A stretch of DNA of 64,000 bases, from the NCBI GenBank assembly GCA_030695205.1, contig JAUYTN010000042.1:124001-188000 (forward strand). The letters are read 5' to 3'. This document shows, piece by piece, positions 1 to 8,510 of this stretch. The notes beneath the pieces were generated by a model. It was not told the DNA's origin and did not search any database. It worked only from the letters and a program-made list of their open reading frames with translations. Each line of letters opens with the position of its first letter. Within the stretch, counting starts at the first letter, position 1. Source of the stretch: Burkholderiaceae bacterium. GTDB taxonomy: Bacteria; Pseudomonadota; Gammaproteobacteria; Burkholderiales; Burkholderiaceae_C. A program made the translations under genes and the position numbers.

Positions 1-1095
1 CACAGCCGACAGCGCACCCTGGCCCTGGCCGATGCCTGGGCGCAGGCATTGCCCGACCTGCTCATACCCTACAGCCCCGAGCTGAACCCGCCCCTGTGGG
101 AGCTGGGCCATGTGGGCTGGTTTCAGGAGTGGTGGGTGGGGCGCAACCAGCAGCGCCATCTGGGCACCGCCTGCGAGCCCGACCACGCCCGCCCGGCACC
201 TGCCTTGGCGAACGCCGATGCGCTGTACAACTCCAGCCAGGTGCCCCACGCCAGCCGCTGGCACCTTCCCCTGCCCAGCGTGGCCGACACGCGTGCGTAC
301 CTGAACACCGTGCTGGACCAGACCCTGGCCTTGCTGGCGCTGGCAGGCCCCAGCGACAGCGACCTGTACTTCTGGCGGCTGGTACTGGCCCATGAGGACA
401 TGCACAACGAGGCCTCGGTCTATATGGCCCAGGCACTGAACGTGCCCTTGCCCGCCGAATGGGCGCTGGGCCACACCCAACCCCGCGCGGTGGACCACGG
501 GCCGGTGCACATCCCTGCACAAACCGTCACCCTCGGACACAACGGCCCCGGCTTTGCGTTTGACAACGAGCTGGGCGCCCACACGGTGGCGCTGGACGCT
601 TTCGACATCGACTCCGCGCCTGTGAGTTGGGCGCGCTACCTGCCCTTTGTGCAAGCCACCGGCCACCGCCTGCCACTGCATGTGCGCCGCACAGGCAGCG
701 AGTGGCAAAGCCGACACTGGGGCCAATGGCAGCCGCTGGACGACACCGCCCCTGCTGTGCACCTCAGCCACACCGACGCGCTGGCCTGGTGCCGCTGGGC
801 GGGCCGCCGCTTGCCCACCGAAGCCGAATGGGTGTGCGCTGCGAAAACAGCGCCCGGCTTTGGCTGGGGTGAGGTGTGGGAATGGACGGCCAGCGCCTTC
901 GCGCCCTTCCCCGGTTTTGCGCCCCACCCCTACCGCGACTATTCGGCCCCGTGGTTTGATGGCGGCCCAGTTTTGAAAGGTTTTTGCGCCTCTACCGCTT
1001 ATGGTATGGCACATGTTCACTACAGAAATTACTTCACCCCCGAGCGGCGCGACATCTTCGCGGGGTTCCGGTCGGCAGCGGTGGCCAGGTACTGA
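1..1095 (+). CDS. senA: SenA-like nonheme iron enzyme of the EgtB family (5' partial)
   Basis: The reading frame is open to the window edge, so the true start lies upstream; the first in-window start-like codon is TTG at 49. An N-terminal DinB-like helical domain carries the iron-binding histidines (WELGH, His codon 109-111; HEDMH, His codons 391-393 and 403-405). A C-terminal FGE/SUMF1-like sulfoxide-synthase fold follows. The sequence differs clearly from the canonical EgtB encoded at 7287-8489, so it is a paralogue. The motif PLWELGHVGWFQEWW and the neighbours (egtD, and a transporter of a family linked to selenium) suggest selenoneine synthase, which joins hercynine to a selenosugar. It converges on egtD with 8 bp between the stops. 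A second ergothioneine synthase or ovothiol-type enzyme is the alternative. Confidence 0.65.
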   Translation, partial: HSRQRTLALADAWAQALPDLLIPYSPELNPPLWELGHVGWFQEWWVGRNQQRHLGTACEPDHARPAPALANADALYNSSQVPHASRWHLPLPSVADTRAYLNTVLDQTLALLALAGPSDSDLYFWRLVLAHEDMHNEASVYMAQALNVPLPAEWALGHTQPRAVDHGPVHIPAQTVTLGHNGPGFAFDNELGAHTVALDAFDIDSAPVSWARYLPFVQATGHRLPLHVRRTGSEWQSRHWGQWQPLDDTAPAVHLSHTDALAWCRWAGRRLPTEAEWVCAAKTAPGFGWGEVWEWTASAFAPFPGFAPHPYRDYSAPWFDGGPVLKGFCASTAYGMAHVHYRNYFTPERRDIFAGFRSAAVARY

Positions 1096-1103
1096 AACCG
1101 CGG

Positions 1104-2108
1104 TCACTGCGCCCGCGCCCAGCACACGGCAAAGCGCTGGCCCTCGTCCGTCCACACCTGGCTGGCAGCAAAACCCGCGTTGGCCAGCAGAGCCTGAAAG
1201 CTCAGCAGCGTCCATTTGTAGGAGTTTTCGGTGTGGATGCGTTCGCCCCCGGTGAAGGTGCGCTCGCCACCCGGCCAGCGCACGGTCAGTGTGTGGCGGG
1301 CCTGCAGGTGCATTTCAATGCGCGACTCTGCCGCGTTGAACAGCGCCACGTGCAGCCACTCGCGCACATTGAAGTCGGTCCCCACGGTGCGGTTGATGTG
1401 CAGCAGCAGGTTCAGGTTGAAGGCGGCGGTCACACCCAGCGCATCGTCGTACGCAGCCTCCAGCTCGGCCGTGTCTTTCACCAGGTCCACCCCAATCAGC
1501 AGCCCGCTGTCCGCCACCTGGCCACATGCGGTGTGCACGCTGTGCAAAAACGCCAGCGCCTGCTCGTGCGTGAAGTTGCCAATGCTGGAGCCGGGGTAAA
1601 ACACCACGCGGGGGCTGTGACCGGGCAGCACTGCATCGGGCATGGCATGGGGCGGCAGGGCAAGGCCTGCTGAAAAGTCCAGCCCCAGGCCCACCATGTC
1701 CATGGCTGGGTGCTGGCGCTGCAACAGCAAGAGCGCGCTGCGCAAAAAATCCACCGAAATATCCACCGCCACGTAGCGGCTGGGGTGCAGCGTGCCAAAC
1801 AGGCTGGCCGCCTTGTGGCAGTTGCCAGCGCCCAGATCCACCAGCGTGGCCCCGGCTGGCACCACACCCGCCATGGCCGCGCCGTGGCGCTCAAAAATGG
1901 CGACTTCGGTGCGGGTGGGGTAGTACTCGGGCAGCTCGGTGATGGCCTCAAACAGCCGCGAGCCCAGCGCGTCGTACAAAAACTTCGGCGCGGTGTAGGC
2001 GGTGGGCGCCGTCAGTCCAGCCAGCAGCTCCGCACGCACCGCGTCGTGGTCGGTGGTGAACAGCTGGTGGAAGGTGGGTTGTTTGGGGGGGGTCATTTGG
2101 CTGCTCAT
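1104..2108 (-). CDS. egtD: L-histidine N-alpha-methyltransferase EgtD
   Basis: This enzyme makes hercynine by three SAM-dependent methylations of histidine, the first step of ergothioneine and selenoneine synthesis. At 334 residues it has normal family length. The family blocks PKFLYDALGS (41-50) and ELPEYYPTRTE (58-68) are present, and the SAM-binding loop is DLGAGNCHKA (91-100). Its start overlaps the stop of the upstream rhuM-like gene by 4 bp (ATGA), so it is probably translationally coupled to that gene. It lies between two EgtB-type enzymes, both of which would use its product. Confidence 0.95.
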   Translation of the reverse strand: MSSQMTPPKQPTFHQLFTTDHDAVRAELLAGLTAPTAYTAPKFLYDALGSRLFEAITELPEYYPTRTEVAIFERHGAAMAGVVPAGATLVDLGAGNCHKAASLFGTLHPSRYVAVDISVDFLRSALLLLQRQHPAMDMVGLGLDFSAGLALPPHAMPDAVLPGHSPRVVFYPGSSIGNFTHEQALAFLHSVHTACGQVADSGLLIGVDLVKDTAELEAAYDDALGVTAAFNLNLLLHINRTVGTDFNVREWLHVALFNAAESRIEMHLQARHTLTVRWPGGERTFTGGERIHTENSYKWTLLSFQALLANAGFAASQVWTDEGQRFAVCWARAQ

Positions 2109-3112
2109 TTGCGGTGCTTCAGTTTGCTTTCCAGCGCCTTCAATTCAACGTCGTCTTGTGCGTCTGCTGCTTGCGCCTCATAGGCTTTTCGTTGCTGGTC
2201 GTAACCCAGATACCACTCAGCCACCTGCTGCTCCATGTGCTCGTGCCGGACCGTACCAGCCCCGCTCAACAGCGGGAAACCATTGGCCACAATGATCTGC
2301 CCCACGTTCTCGCGCCAGAAGTTCATGTGGGTAATGGTTTGCCGCTTGGCACGCAGTTCCGCCGTTTCCAGGAAGATGACTACCAGCCGGTTGAGGGTGT
2401 CTATTTCGTCCTCAGTCAGGTAGTTTTTGGCCACCACAATGTCGGCCTTGCGCACCTGGGCCCCTTTCCACGTCAGCAGGCCAAAATAAGCATCAGCCGG
2501 GTTTGTCCGGGCAAGAATGAGTTCAGCCGCCGTGTGTTGCGTCACGGCGTGCAACAGCATGTTTTGCACAGCCGCAAAAAACTGCTGGGTGGCCTGATCG
2601 GTGGGATCGTAATCAGCGGCCAACTTGAACAGGTCACGCAGCTTTTGGTAGAACCGCTTTTCCGACGCGCGAATGTCGCGGATGCGCGCCAGCATCTCGT
2701 CGAAATGGTCTGGGCGGCCGTCAGGGTTTTTCAACCGTTCATCGTCCATGGCAAAGCCCTTCTTCAGGTACTCCACCAGCACAGTGCTGGCCCAGCGCCG
2801 AAATTGCACCCCACGCGACGATCGCACCCGATAGCCCACAGCCAGGATGGCGTCGAGGTTGTAAAGCTTGGTTCGGTAGGCCTTCCCATCGGCTGCAGTT
2901 GTCAAGGATTCCTTGACAACTGCAGCTTCCTGCAACTCTCCCTCTTCAAAGATATTTCTCAAGTGCAGAGAAATGTTCTGTTTGGTGGCATTGAACAGCT
3001 CGGCCATTTCAAGCTGCGTCAGCCACACCGTGCCTTGGTCGGGCCGCAGCTGCACCCGGCTTCGACCGTCTTCGCTGGTGTAAAGAATGAAAGGTTTGGG
3101 TTGCAGGATCAT
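2105..3112 (-). CDS. RhuM family protein
   Basis: This 335-residue cytoplasmic protein resembles RhuM, found in pathogenicity islands and in mobile or toxin-like contexts; its biochemical role is unknown. The N-terminal part reads like a DNA-binding module (TVWLTQLEMAELFNATKQNIS region, about residues 28-48). The family block YNLDAILAVGYRVRSSRGVQFRRWA follows in the first 130 residues. I chose the ATG at 3112 because homology begins immediately after it; the frame is open 61 codons further upstream. The stop overlaps the egtD start. A perfect 35-nt palindrome lies inside the gene (2892-2926). It probably arrived by transfer together with the DUF2442 gene upstream. Confidence 0.8.
   Translation of the reverse strand: MILQPKPFILYTSEDGRSRVQLRPDQGTVWLTQLEMAELFNATKQNISLHLRNIFEEGELQEAAVVKESLTTAADGKAYRTKLYNLDAILAVGYRVRSSRGVQFRRWASTVLVEYLKKGFAMDDERLKNPDGRPDHFDEMLARIRDIRASEKRFYQKLRDLFKLAADYDPTDQATQQFFAAVQNMLLHAVTQHTAAELILARTNPADAYFGLLTWKGAQVRKADIVVAKNYLTEDEIDTLNRLVVIFLETAELRAKRQTITHMNFWRENVGQIIVANGFPLLSGAGTVRHEHMEQQVAEWYLGYDQQRKAYEAQAADAQDDVELKALESKLKHRK
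2892..2926. repeat. 35-nt perfect inverted repeat inside rhuM
   Basis: The arms GCTGCAGTTGTCAAGGA and TCCTTGACAACTGCAGC are exact reverse complements of 17 nt around one central base. On the coding strand the palindrome encodes the conserved segment AAVVKESLTTAA, so it is compatible with the protein sequence. In mRNA it would form a very stable hairpin with almost no loop, or act as a DNA cruciform or protein-binding site. Confidence 0.9.
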
Positions 3113-3131
3113 GGTCAGCGGTAAAAAGGAG

Positions 3132-3545
3132 TCAACGGCGGTCTTGCGGGTCGCGAGGTTCCACATCGGGCACCAGCGCCAGCGCAGCCTCGAATTTGGC
3201 GCGCATGGCCTGCACGCCGTGCAATGCCACGGTCTTTCTGGGCCGCCCGCCTTTGGCGGCGTGCTGCCGCATCCACGCCCTGCTGCCAAACACACCCACC
3301 AACAGACCCTCTACGGTCAGGTCCACATTCCGCCTGGGCCAATGCAAGCCCGTGCCCAGCGACGACAACTCAATCACCGCCAAATCTGCTGCCTGGGCAT
3401 CCGTCAAGCCTTTGGCCAAATGCGGTGGAAAGGCAAAAGAAGCGCCGTTGGCCAGCTTCACCACCACCCGCTTGGTGCGTGCGTCGCAGCGGGCTGACAC
3501 GGCAAGGGTATGTGGGGATGGGACCAGCGGTTGCGCTTCAATCAT
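3132..3545 (-). CDS. DUF2442 domain protein
   Basis: This is a 137-residue protein of unknown function. The DUF2442 signature is visible in the middle: a strand with NGASFAFPPHLAKGL (about 33-47), then GTGLHWPRRNVDLTVEGLL (about 65-83). A basic C-terminal tail follows. DUF2442 genes often sit next to small DUF4160 genes in what look like toxin-antitoxin pairs; here the partner is a RhuM-family gene 19 bp downstream on the same strand. The three genes DUF2442-rhuM-egtD look co-transcribed. A role for this pair in ergothioneine synthesis is unlikely; it looks inserted. Confidence 0.7.
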   Translation of the reverse strand: MIEAQPLVPSPHTLAVSARCDARTKRVVVKLANGASFAFPPHLAKGLTDAQAADLAVIELSSLGTGLHWPRRNVDLTVEGLLVGVFGSRAWMRQHAAKGGRPRKTVALHGVQAMRAKFEAALALVPDVEPRDPQDRR

Positions 3546-3750
3546 TCAAACCACACAGGCGGGTGACACGGGGCGAATCATTGGCGGATGGTATTCCAAC
3601 AGATTGGGTTCTCATGGCCGTGTGCCCTTGGCCAAGTCAACCACAGTCGGGTTTGCGGTAAAACCCCAAACACGGCCCACAGCCCGCTGCGCGGTTTAAT
3701 CTCCGTAGCGTTCCGCCCTTCCCATCTTCAATTTACACCCGGAGTTCCCC

Positions 3751-4629
3751 ATGCTCAGCCTGTCCCCTTCCCGCACCCGCCGCGCCCTGATGTCTTGCGC
3801 CCTGTTGTCCGCCGCCGCGTTTCTACATCCGGCGCTGCACGCCCAAAGCGTGTTCCGCGTGACCACCATCCCCGAAGAAGCCGCCACCGAGCAGATTCGC
3901 AAGTTCACCCCGCTGGCCACTTACCTGGAGAAAGCGCTGAACGTGAAGGTGGAGTTCACCCCCGTCAGCGACTACCCCGCTGCGGTGGAAACCCTGGTGA
4001 ACAAAAAGGTGGACCTGGTGTGGTTTGGCGGCTTTACCCATGTGCAGGCCAACCTGCGCTCGGGCGGCAAAATTGTTCCGCTGGCACAGCGTGAAGAAGA
4101 CACCAAGTTCCAGTCGGTGTTCATTGCCAAGACCAACTCGGGCATCAAGACCCTGGCCGACATGAAGGGCAAACAGGTCAGCTTTGGCTCGCAAAGCAGC
4201 ACATCGGGCCACCTGATGCCCCGCAGCTTTTTGCTGGAAGCCAAGATCGACCCCGAAAAAGACTTCAAGCGCATTGCCTACAGCGGCGCGCACGACGCCA
4301 CCATTGCCTCGGTGGTCAGTGGCAAGGTGGACGCTGCCGCACTCGACATCACGGTGTGGAAGAAGTTTGTGAACGAAAACAAGGTGGACACCAAAGCGGT
4401 GGACGTGTTCTACACCACCCCCGGCTACTTCAACTACAACTGGTCGGTGCACGCCGACATGCCTGCCGACATGCAGGCCAAGGTGAAAGCCGCGCTGCTG
4501 GCCCTGGACCCAGCCAACCCCGAGCACGCTGAAATTCTGAGGCTCAACCGCGCCACCCGCTACATCGCCACCCAGCCCTCCAACTACAAGGGCCTGGAAA
4601 CCGCCGCCCGCAGCGCTGGGCTGCTGTGA
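3751..4629 (+). CDS. PhnD-type ABC transporter substrate-binding protein, putative selenium-oxyanion binder
   Basis: This 292-residue periplasmic binding protein has a signal peptide (twin-Arg then hydrophobic residues 12-31, cleavage probably after LHA). It belongs to the phosphonate/phosphite PhnD superfamily. The segment LVWFGGFTHVQA and the N-terminal TTIPEEAATEQIRKFTPL resemble the branch that databases label putative selenate ABC transporter, as I recall it. It is followed directly by its ATPase (4-bp overlap) and two permeases. The placement beside senA-like and egtD genes supports selenium uptake. Phosphonate or phosphite transport is the alternative; no C-P lyase genes are present in the window. 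Confidence 0.75.
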   Translation: MLSLSPSRTRRALMSCALLSAAAFLHPALHAQSVFRVTTIPEEAATEQIRKFTPLATYLEKALNVKVEFTPVSDYPAAVETLVNKKVDLVWFGGFTHVQANLRSGGKIVPLAQREEDTKFQSVFIAKTNSGIKTLADMKGKQVSFGSQSSTSGHLMPRSFLLEAKIDPEKDFKRIAYSGAHDATIASVVSGKVDAAALDITVWKKFVNENKVDTKAVDVFYTTPGYFNYNWSVHADMPADMQAKVKAALLALDPANPEHAEILRLNRATRYIATQPSNYKGLETAARSAGLL

Positions 4630-5477
4630 GTTTCACCGGACTGGACCTGCGGCTGACCGACCTGGCCGCCCGCCACCCAGCGGCGCGCCCGGGTGCGGCC
4701 CCGGCACTCATTGGCCTGAACCTGCACCTGGCTGCTGGTGAGCAAGTGGCCGTGATTGGTCCGTCTGGCGCAGGCAAAACCACGTTGCTGCAGGTGCTGG
4801 CCTGTGCGTTGCCGCCCACCAGAGGCACGCTGGCGCTGGGGGGCCAAAACCCCTGGCAGTTGCCCAGACCCGCGCTGCAGCGCTTGCGCGGCCAACTGTT
4901 TCTGGCGCCGCAGGTGCCGCCATTGCCCCCGCGCCAGCGCGTGGTCACAGCCGTGCTGGCGGGCCGACTGCCCGCCATGGGGCTGTGGCACAGCCTGCGT
5001 TCGCTGTTCTACCCGGCCGACATTCCCGCAGCCTTTGACGCGCTGGAACGGTTCGACCTGGGCGACAAGCTGTTTGAACGTGTGGACCGCCTGAGCGGCG
5101 GCGAACGCCAGCGCGTCGGCCTGGCACGAGGCCTGCTGGCCCCGGCGCGGCTGTGGCTCATTGATGAACCGCTGTCAGCACTGGACCCCACCCGCTCCCG
5201 CCAGGCCGTCTCCACCTTGCTCACCGGCGCCCGGGAACGCGGCGTGACGCTGGTGGCCACCCTGCACCAGGTGGACGTGGCCCTGGCCCACTTCCCCCGC
5301 GTGGTGGGCATGCGCAACAGCGCAGTGGCGTTTGATTTGCCCGCAGCCCAAGTCACGCCCGAACGTCTGGCCAAGCTGTATGACCAGTTCGAGCACGAGT
5401 TGCGCGGTGAGCCGCCGGTCGCCCTTGCGGAGGCACCCGCCCTCGCGCCGCAGCCAGTGGTGATGCACTGCCGCTGA
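4626..5477 (+). CDS. PhnC-type ABC transporter ATP-binding protein
   Basis: This is the 283-residue ATPase of the PhnD-like transporter. Walker A is GPSGAGKTT (45-53), the signature is LSGGERQRVGLARG and Walker B is LWLIDEPLSALD. Translation begins at a GTG inside the stop of the binding-protein gene (GTGA), indicating tight coupling. The C-terminus carries an Ala/Pro-rich extension of about 25 residues without known function. Confidence 0.85.
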   Translation: MSFTGLDLRLTDLAARHPAARPGAAPALIGLNLHLAAGEQVAVIGPSGAGKTTLLQVLACALPPTRGTLALGGQNPWQLPRPALQRLRGQLFLAPQVPPLPPRQRVVTAVLAGRLPAMGLWHSLRSLFYPADIPAAFDALERFDLGDKLFERVDRLSGGERQRVGLARGLLAPARLWLIDEPLSALDPTRSRQAVSTLLTGARERGVTLVATLHQVDVALAHFPRVVGMRNSAVAFDLPAAQVTPERLAKLYDQFEHELRGEPPVALAEAPALAPQPVVMHCR

Positions 5478-5505
5478 AGCCTAGCCACCCAAGGCAATTC
5501 CATGA

Positions 5506-6375
5506 ATGCAGCTCCGTGAACGCCGTCCCATGAACACGACCGTGATTACATCGGCCCTGCGCGCGCCCGACCGCGACCCGGCCTGGATGGGCCGCCTCAC
5601 TTGGGCGTTGCTGTGCGTGCTGCTGCTGTGGCCGCTGGGCGTGGCCACCGAATTCAAACCCTGGGTGCTGCTGGAGCCAGACAACTTGCGCATCAGCGGC
5701 CAGTTCATCGCCAGCTTCTGGCCCCTGGCCCACAGCGGCGAGTTTCTGGCCATGGTGGCCAAAGAAACCTGGCGCACGGTGGCCATGGCCACGGCAGGCA
5801 TCACGCTGGCGCTGGTGATTGCCATACCACTCACGCTGGTGAACACGCGGGTGCTGTCGGTGTCCGCACTGTCGGGCCGCATGGCCGCGCTGCCGTATGC
5901 GGTACGCCAGGCCGTGCGGTGGCTGCTGATTGTGTTGCGCAGCATCCCTGAACTGGTGTGGGCACTGGTGTTTGTGCGTGTGGTGGGCCTGGGGCCCACC
6001 GCCGGGGTGCTGGCCATCGCCCTGACGTATGGCGGCATGCTGGGCAAGGTGTACGGAGAAATCCTGGAAAGCAGCGAAACCCACCCCACCGAAACCCTGC
6101 TGCACAACGGCAGCGGGCGGCTGCAAGCCTTTTTTTACGGCCTGCTCCCCACCAGCGCCGCCGAGCTGACCAGCTACACCGTGTACCGCTGGGAATGTGC
6201 CATCCGCTCATCGGTGGTGCTGGGTTTTGTGGGTGCAGGTGGCCTCGGCCAGCAACTGGACAACAGCATGAAGATGTTCAACGGCGGTGAAGTGGCCAGC
6301 ATGTTGCTGGTGTTCATGGCCCTGGTGGCGCTGGCCGACCGCGTGAGCGCATGGCTGCGCCGCGCCCTCGGCTGA
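5506..6375 (+). CDS. PhnE-type ABC transporter permease (first)
   Basis: This integral membrane permease has 289 residues, or 281 if the second ATG at 5530 is used. An AAGG at 5491-5494 gives slight support to the upstream start. It has several hydrophobic segments, and the EAA-type coupling loop with RSIPELVWALVFVRVVGLGPTAG is typical of PhnE proteins. It pairs with the next permease to form a heterodimeric channel for the PhnD/PhnC-like proteins. The first membrane segment begins around residue 30. Confidence 0.85.
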   Translation: MQLRERRPMNTTVITSALRAPDRDPAWMGRLTWALLCVLLLWPLGVATEFKPWVLLEPDNLRISGQFIASFWPLAHSGEFLAMVAKETWRTVAMATAGITLALVIAIPLTLVNTRVLSVSALSGRMAALPYAVRQAVRWLLIVLRSIPELVWALVFVRVVGLGPTAGVLAIALTYGGMLGKVYGEILESSETHPTETLLHNGSGRLQAFFYGLLPTSAAELTSYTVYRWECAIRSSVVLGFVGAGGLGQQLDNSMKMFNGGEVASMLLVFMALVALADRVSAWLRRALG

Positions 6376-6388
6376 TTCGGCTGAATTG

Positions 6389-7252
6389 ATGCACGAAGCG
6401 AGACTCAGCATGAAAAAGCCGCAAGCCGCCAACCAGCCTTATAAGCTGCCCCCGCCCTTGTTTGATGCACGCTGCAAAGCCTGCTGGTTCACTGCCGGAC
6501 TGTTGGTGCTGGTGGTGGCAAGCTTCTGGTCACTGGATTTGCAGTGGGCACAGTTTCTGTCGCTGGAGGCTGCGGCCAGCATGGGCCGGTTTGTGGCGGA
6601 GTTTTTCCCGCCCGACCTGTCTGCCCCCTTTGTTCACAAAGTGTTGGTGGGCACCTGGGAAACGCTGGCCATGTCGGTGCTGGGCACACTGCTGGCAGCG
6701 GTGGCCGGGCTGGCACTGGCCCTGCCAGCCAGCCACGCGCCCACCCAACACGCGGTTGTGGCTCCGGCAGGCAAAGCCAAGGCCTTCACGCGCTTGCTGC
6801 TGAACGCACTGCGCAGCATCCCTGAATTGGTGTGGGCGGCACTGCTGCTGATATCTGCCGGTCTGGGGCCGTTTGCAGGCACGCTGGCGCTGGCACTGCA
6901 CACCACTGGCGTGCTGGGCCGCCTGTTTGCCGAGGCCATTGAAAACGCACCGCCCGGGCCCGCCGATGCACTGCGCGTGCAGGGTGTGCCTGCGGGCCGG
7001 GTGTTCTGGTACGCCACGCTGCCACAGGTGCTGCCCCAGCTCATGAGCTATACGCTCTACCGTTGGGAAAACAACATCCGCGCCGCCGCCGTGCTGGGGG
7101 TGGTGGGCGCGGGCGGCCTGGGCCAGTTGCTGGCCTTTCACATGGGCCTGTTCCAGATGCACAAAACCGCCACCATCCTGGCCGCCATGCTGTTGATGGT
7201 GGCCATGGTGGACGCAGCCAGCCACCTCTCGCGCCGTGTCATGACACGCTGA
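6389..7252 (+). CDS. PhnE-type ABC transporter permease (second)
   Basis: This second permease of the same transporter has 287 residues from the ATG at 6389; ATG 6410 (MKKPQ) is an alternative start and TTG 6386 is also possible. It shares the RSIPELVWAALL loop and GAGGLGQLL motif with its neighbour. It ends 34 bp before egtB in the same direction, so egtB may be read through from the transporter promoter, linking uptake and thiol/selenol synthesis. Confidence 0.85.
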   Translation: MHEARLSMKKPQAANQPYKLPPPLFDARCKACWFTAGLLVLVVASFWSLDLQWAQFLSLEAAASMGRFVAEFFPPDLSAPFVHKVLVGTWETLAMSVLGTLLAAVAGLALALPASHAPTQHAVVAPAGKAKAFTRLLLNALRSIPELVWAALLLISAGLGPFAGTLALALHTTGVLGRLFAEAIENAPPGPADALRVQGVPAGRVFWYATLPQVLPQLMSYTLYRWENNIRAAAVLGVVGAGGLGQLLAFHMGLFQMHKTATILAAMLLMVAMVDAASHLSRRVMTR

Positions 7253-7286
7253 TTGCCCGCCATCCGCCATTGATTTCGCCTGCCCC

Positions 7287-8489
7287 ATGAACACTGCCAC
7301 CCCCCTGGCACAACGCTACGCCGATGTTCGCGCCCATACCCTGGCGCTGGCCGCCCCCTTAAGCGATGCCGACTGCCAGGTGCAGTCCATGCCCGACGCC
7401 AGCCCCACCAAGTGGCACCTGGCCCATGTGACCTGGTTCTTCGAGACCTTTGTGCTGGAGCGCTTCGAGCCAGGCTTTCAGCCGTTTCACTCCGCATTCA
7501 GGGTGCTGTTCAACAGCTACTACCAGGCCGTGGGCGACCAGCATCCGCGCCCGCAGCGCGGCCTCATCACCCGGCCTGACCTGGCCACCGTGCGTGCCTA
7601 CCGTGCGCAGGTGGACGAACGCATGGCTGGCCTGCTGCAACAGCCCACCTCCCCTATCTCCCACGAATTGGCCGAACTGGTGGAACTGGGCCTGCAACAC
7701 GAACAACAGCACCAGGAACTGCTGCTGACCGACATCAAACACCTGCTGTCTTGCAACCCGCTGGCCCCCGCCTACTCGCCAGATGCCGAGCCTTTCCCTG
7801 GCCCTGCCGCACCCCTGGTGTGGACAGAGTTCGCCGAAGGGCTGGCGCACATGGGCCACAGCGGCAGCGGCTTTGCCTTTGACAACGAAAGCCCGCGCCA
7901 CCCCGTGTGGCTGCAAGCCTACGCACTGGCCAACCGCCCGGTGACGCAGGGTGAGTGGTTGGCCTTTGTGGCCGATGGCGGCTACACCGACCCGCGCTGG
8001 TGGATGTCGGCCGGGTGGGACTGGGTGCGCGCCCAGCGTGCCAGGGCCCCGCTGTATTGGGAGTGCGACGGCGAGGATGGTTGGACGGTGTTCACCCTGC
8101 ACGGGCGCGTGCCATTGAACCCACACGCCACAGCCACACACCTGTGCTGGTTCGAGGCCGATGCCTATGCGCGCTGGCTGGGCGCACAAACCGGCGAAGC
8201 CCTGCGCCTGCCCACCGAGGCCGAGTGGGAACACGCCGCTGCACACGCCATGGCCTTGGGCGGCAGCGTGTGGGAGTGGACAAACAGTGCCTATTTGCCT
8301 CACCCCGGTTACCGGCCCTGGGCAGGTGCGGTGGGTGAATACAACGGCAAGTTCATGGTCAACCAGATGGTGCTCAAAGGCGGCTCGTGGGCCACACCGC
8401 CTGGGCACGTTCGCCCCAGTTACCGCAACTTCTTCCCCACCGATGCGCGGTGGCAATTCACCGGGCTGCGGCTGGCGCGAGGCGTTTGA
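7287..8489 (+). CDS. egtB: Ergothioneine synthase EgtB (hercynine oxygenase, type II)
   Basis: This nonheme iron enzyme joins hercynine to a thiol donor with O2 to give a sulfoxide precursor of ergothioneine. It has 400 residues. The DinB-like domain carries the predicted iron triad His47 (WHLAHVTWF), His138 and His142 (HEQQHQE). The FGE-like domain follows and ends in the typical block GGSWATPPGHVRPSYRNFF. It is the last gene of a plus-strand run behind the PhnCDE-like transporter. It differs from the SenA-like paralogue at the window start, which has HEDMH and WELGH instead. Confidence 0.93.
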   Translation: MNTATPLAQRYADVRAHTLALAAPLSDADCQVQSMPDASPTKWHLAHVTWFFETFVLERFEPGFQPFHSAFRVLFNSYYQAVGDQHPRPQRGLITRPDLATVRAYRAQVDERMAGLLQQPTSPISHELAELVELGLQHEQQHQELLLTDIKHLLSCNPLAPAYSPDAEPFPGPAAPLVWTEFAEGLAHMGHSGSGFAFDNESPRHPVWLQAYALANRPVTQGEWLAFVADGGYTDPRWWMSAGWDWVRAQRARAPLYWECDGEDGWTVFTLHGRVPLNPHATATHLCWFEADAYARWLGAQTGEALRLPTEAEWEHAAAHAMALGGSVWEWTNSAYLPHPGYRPWAGAVGEYNGKFMVNQMVLKGGSWATPPGHVRPSYRNFFPTDARWQFTGLRLARGV

Positions 8490-8510
8490 GTCGGTCGGCC
8501 CGGCGCACGG

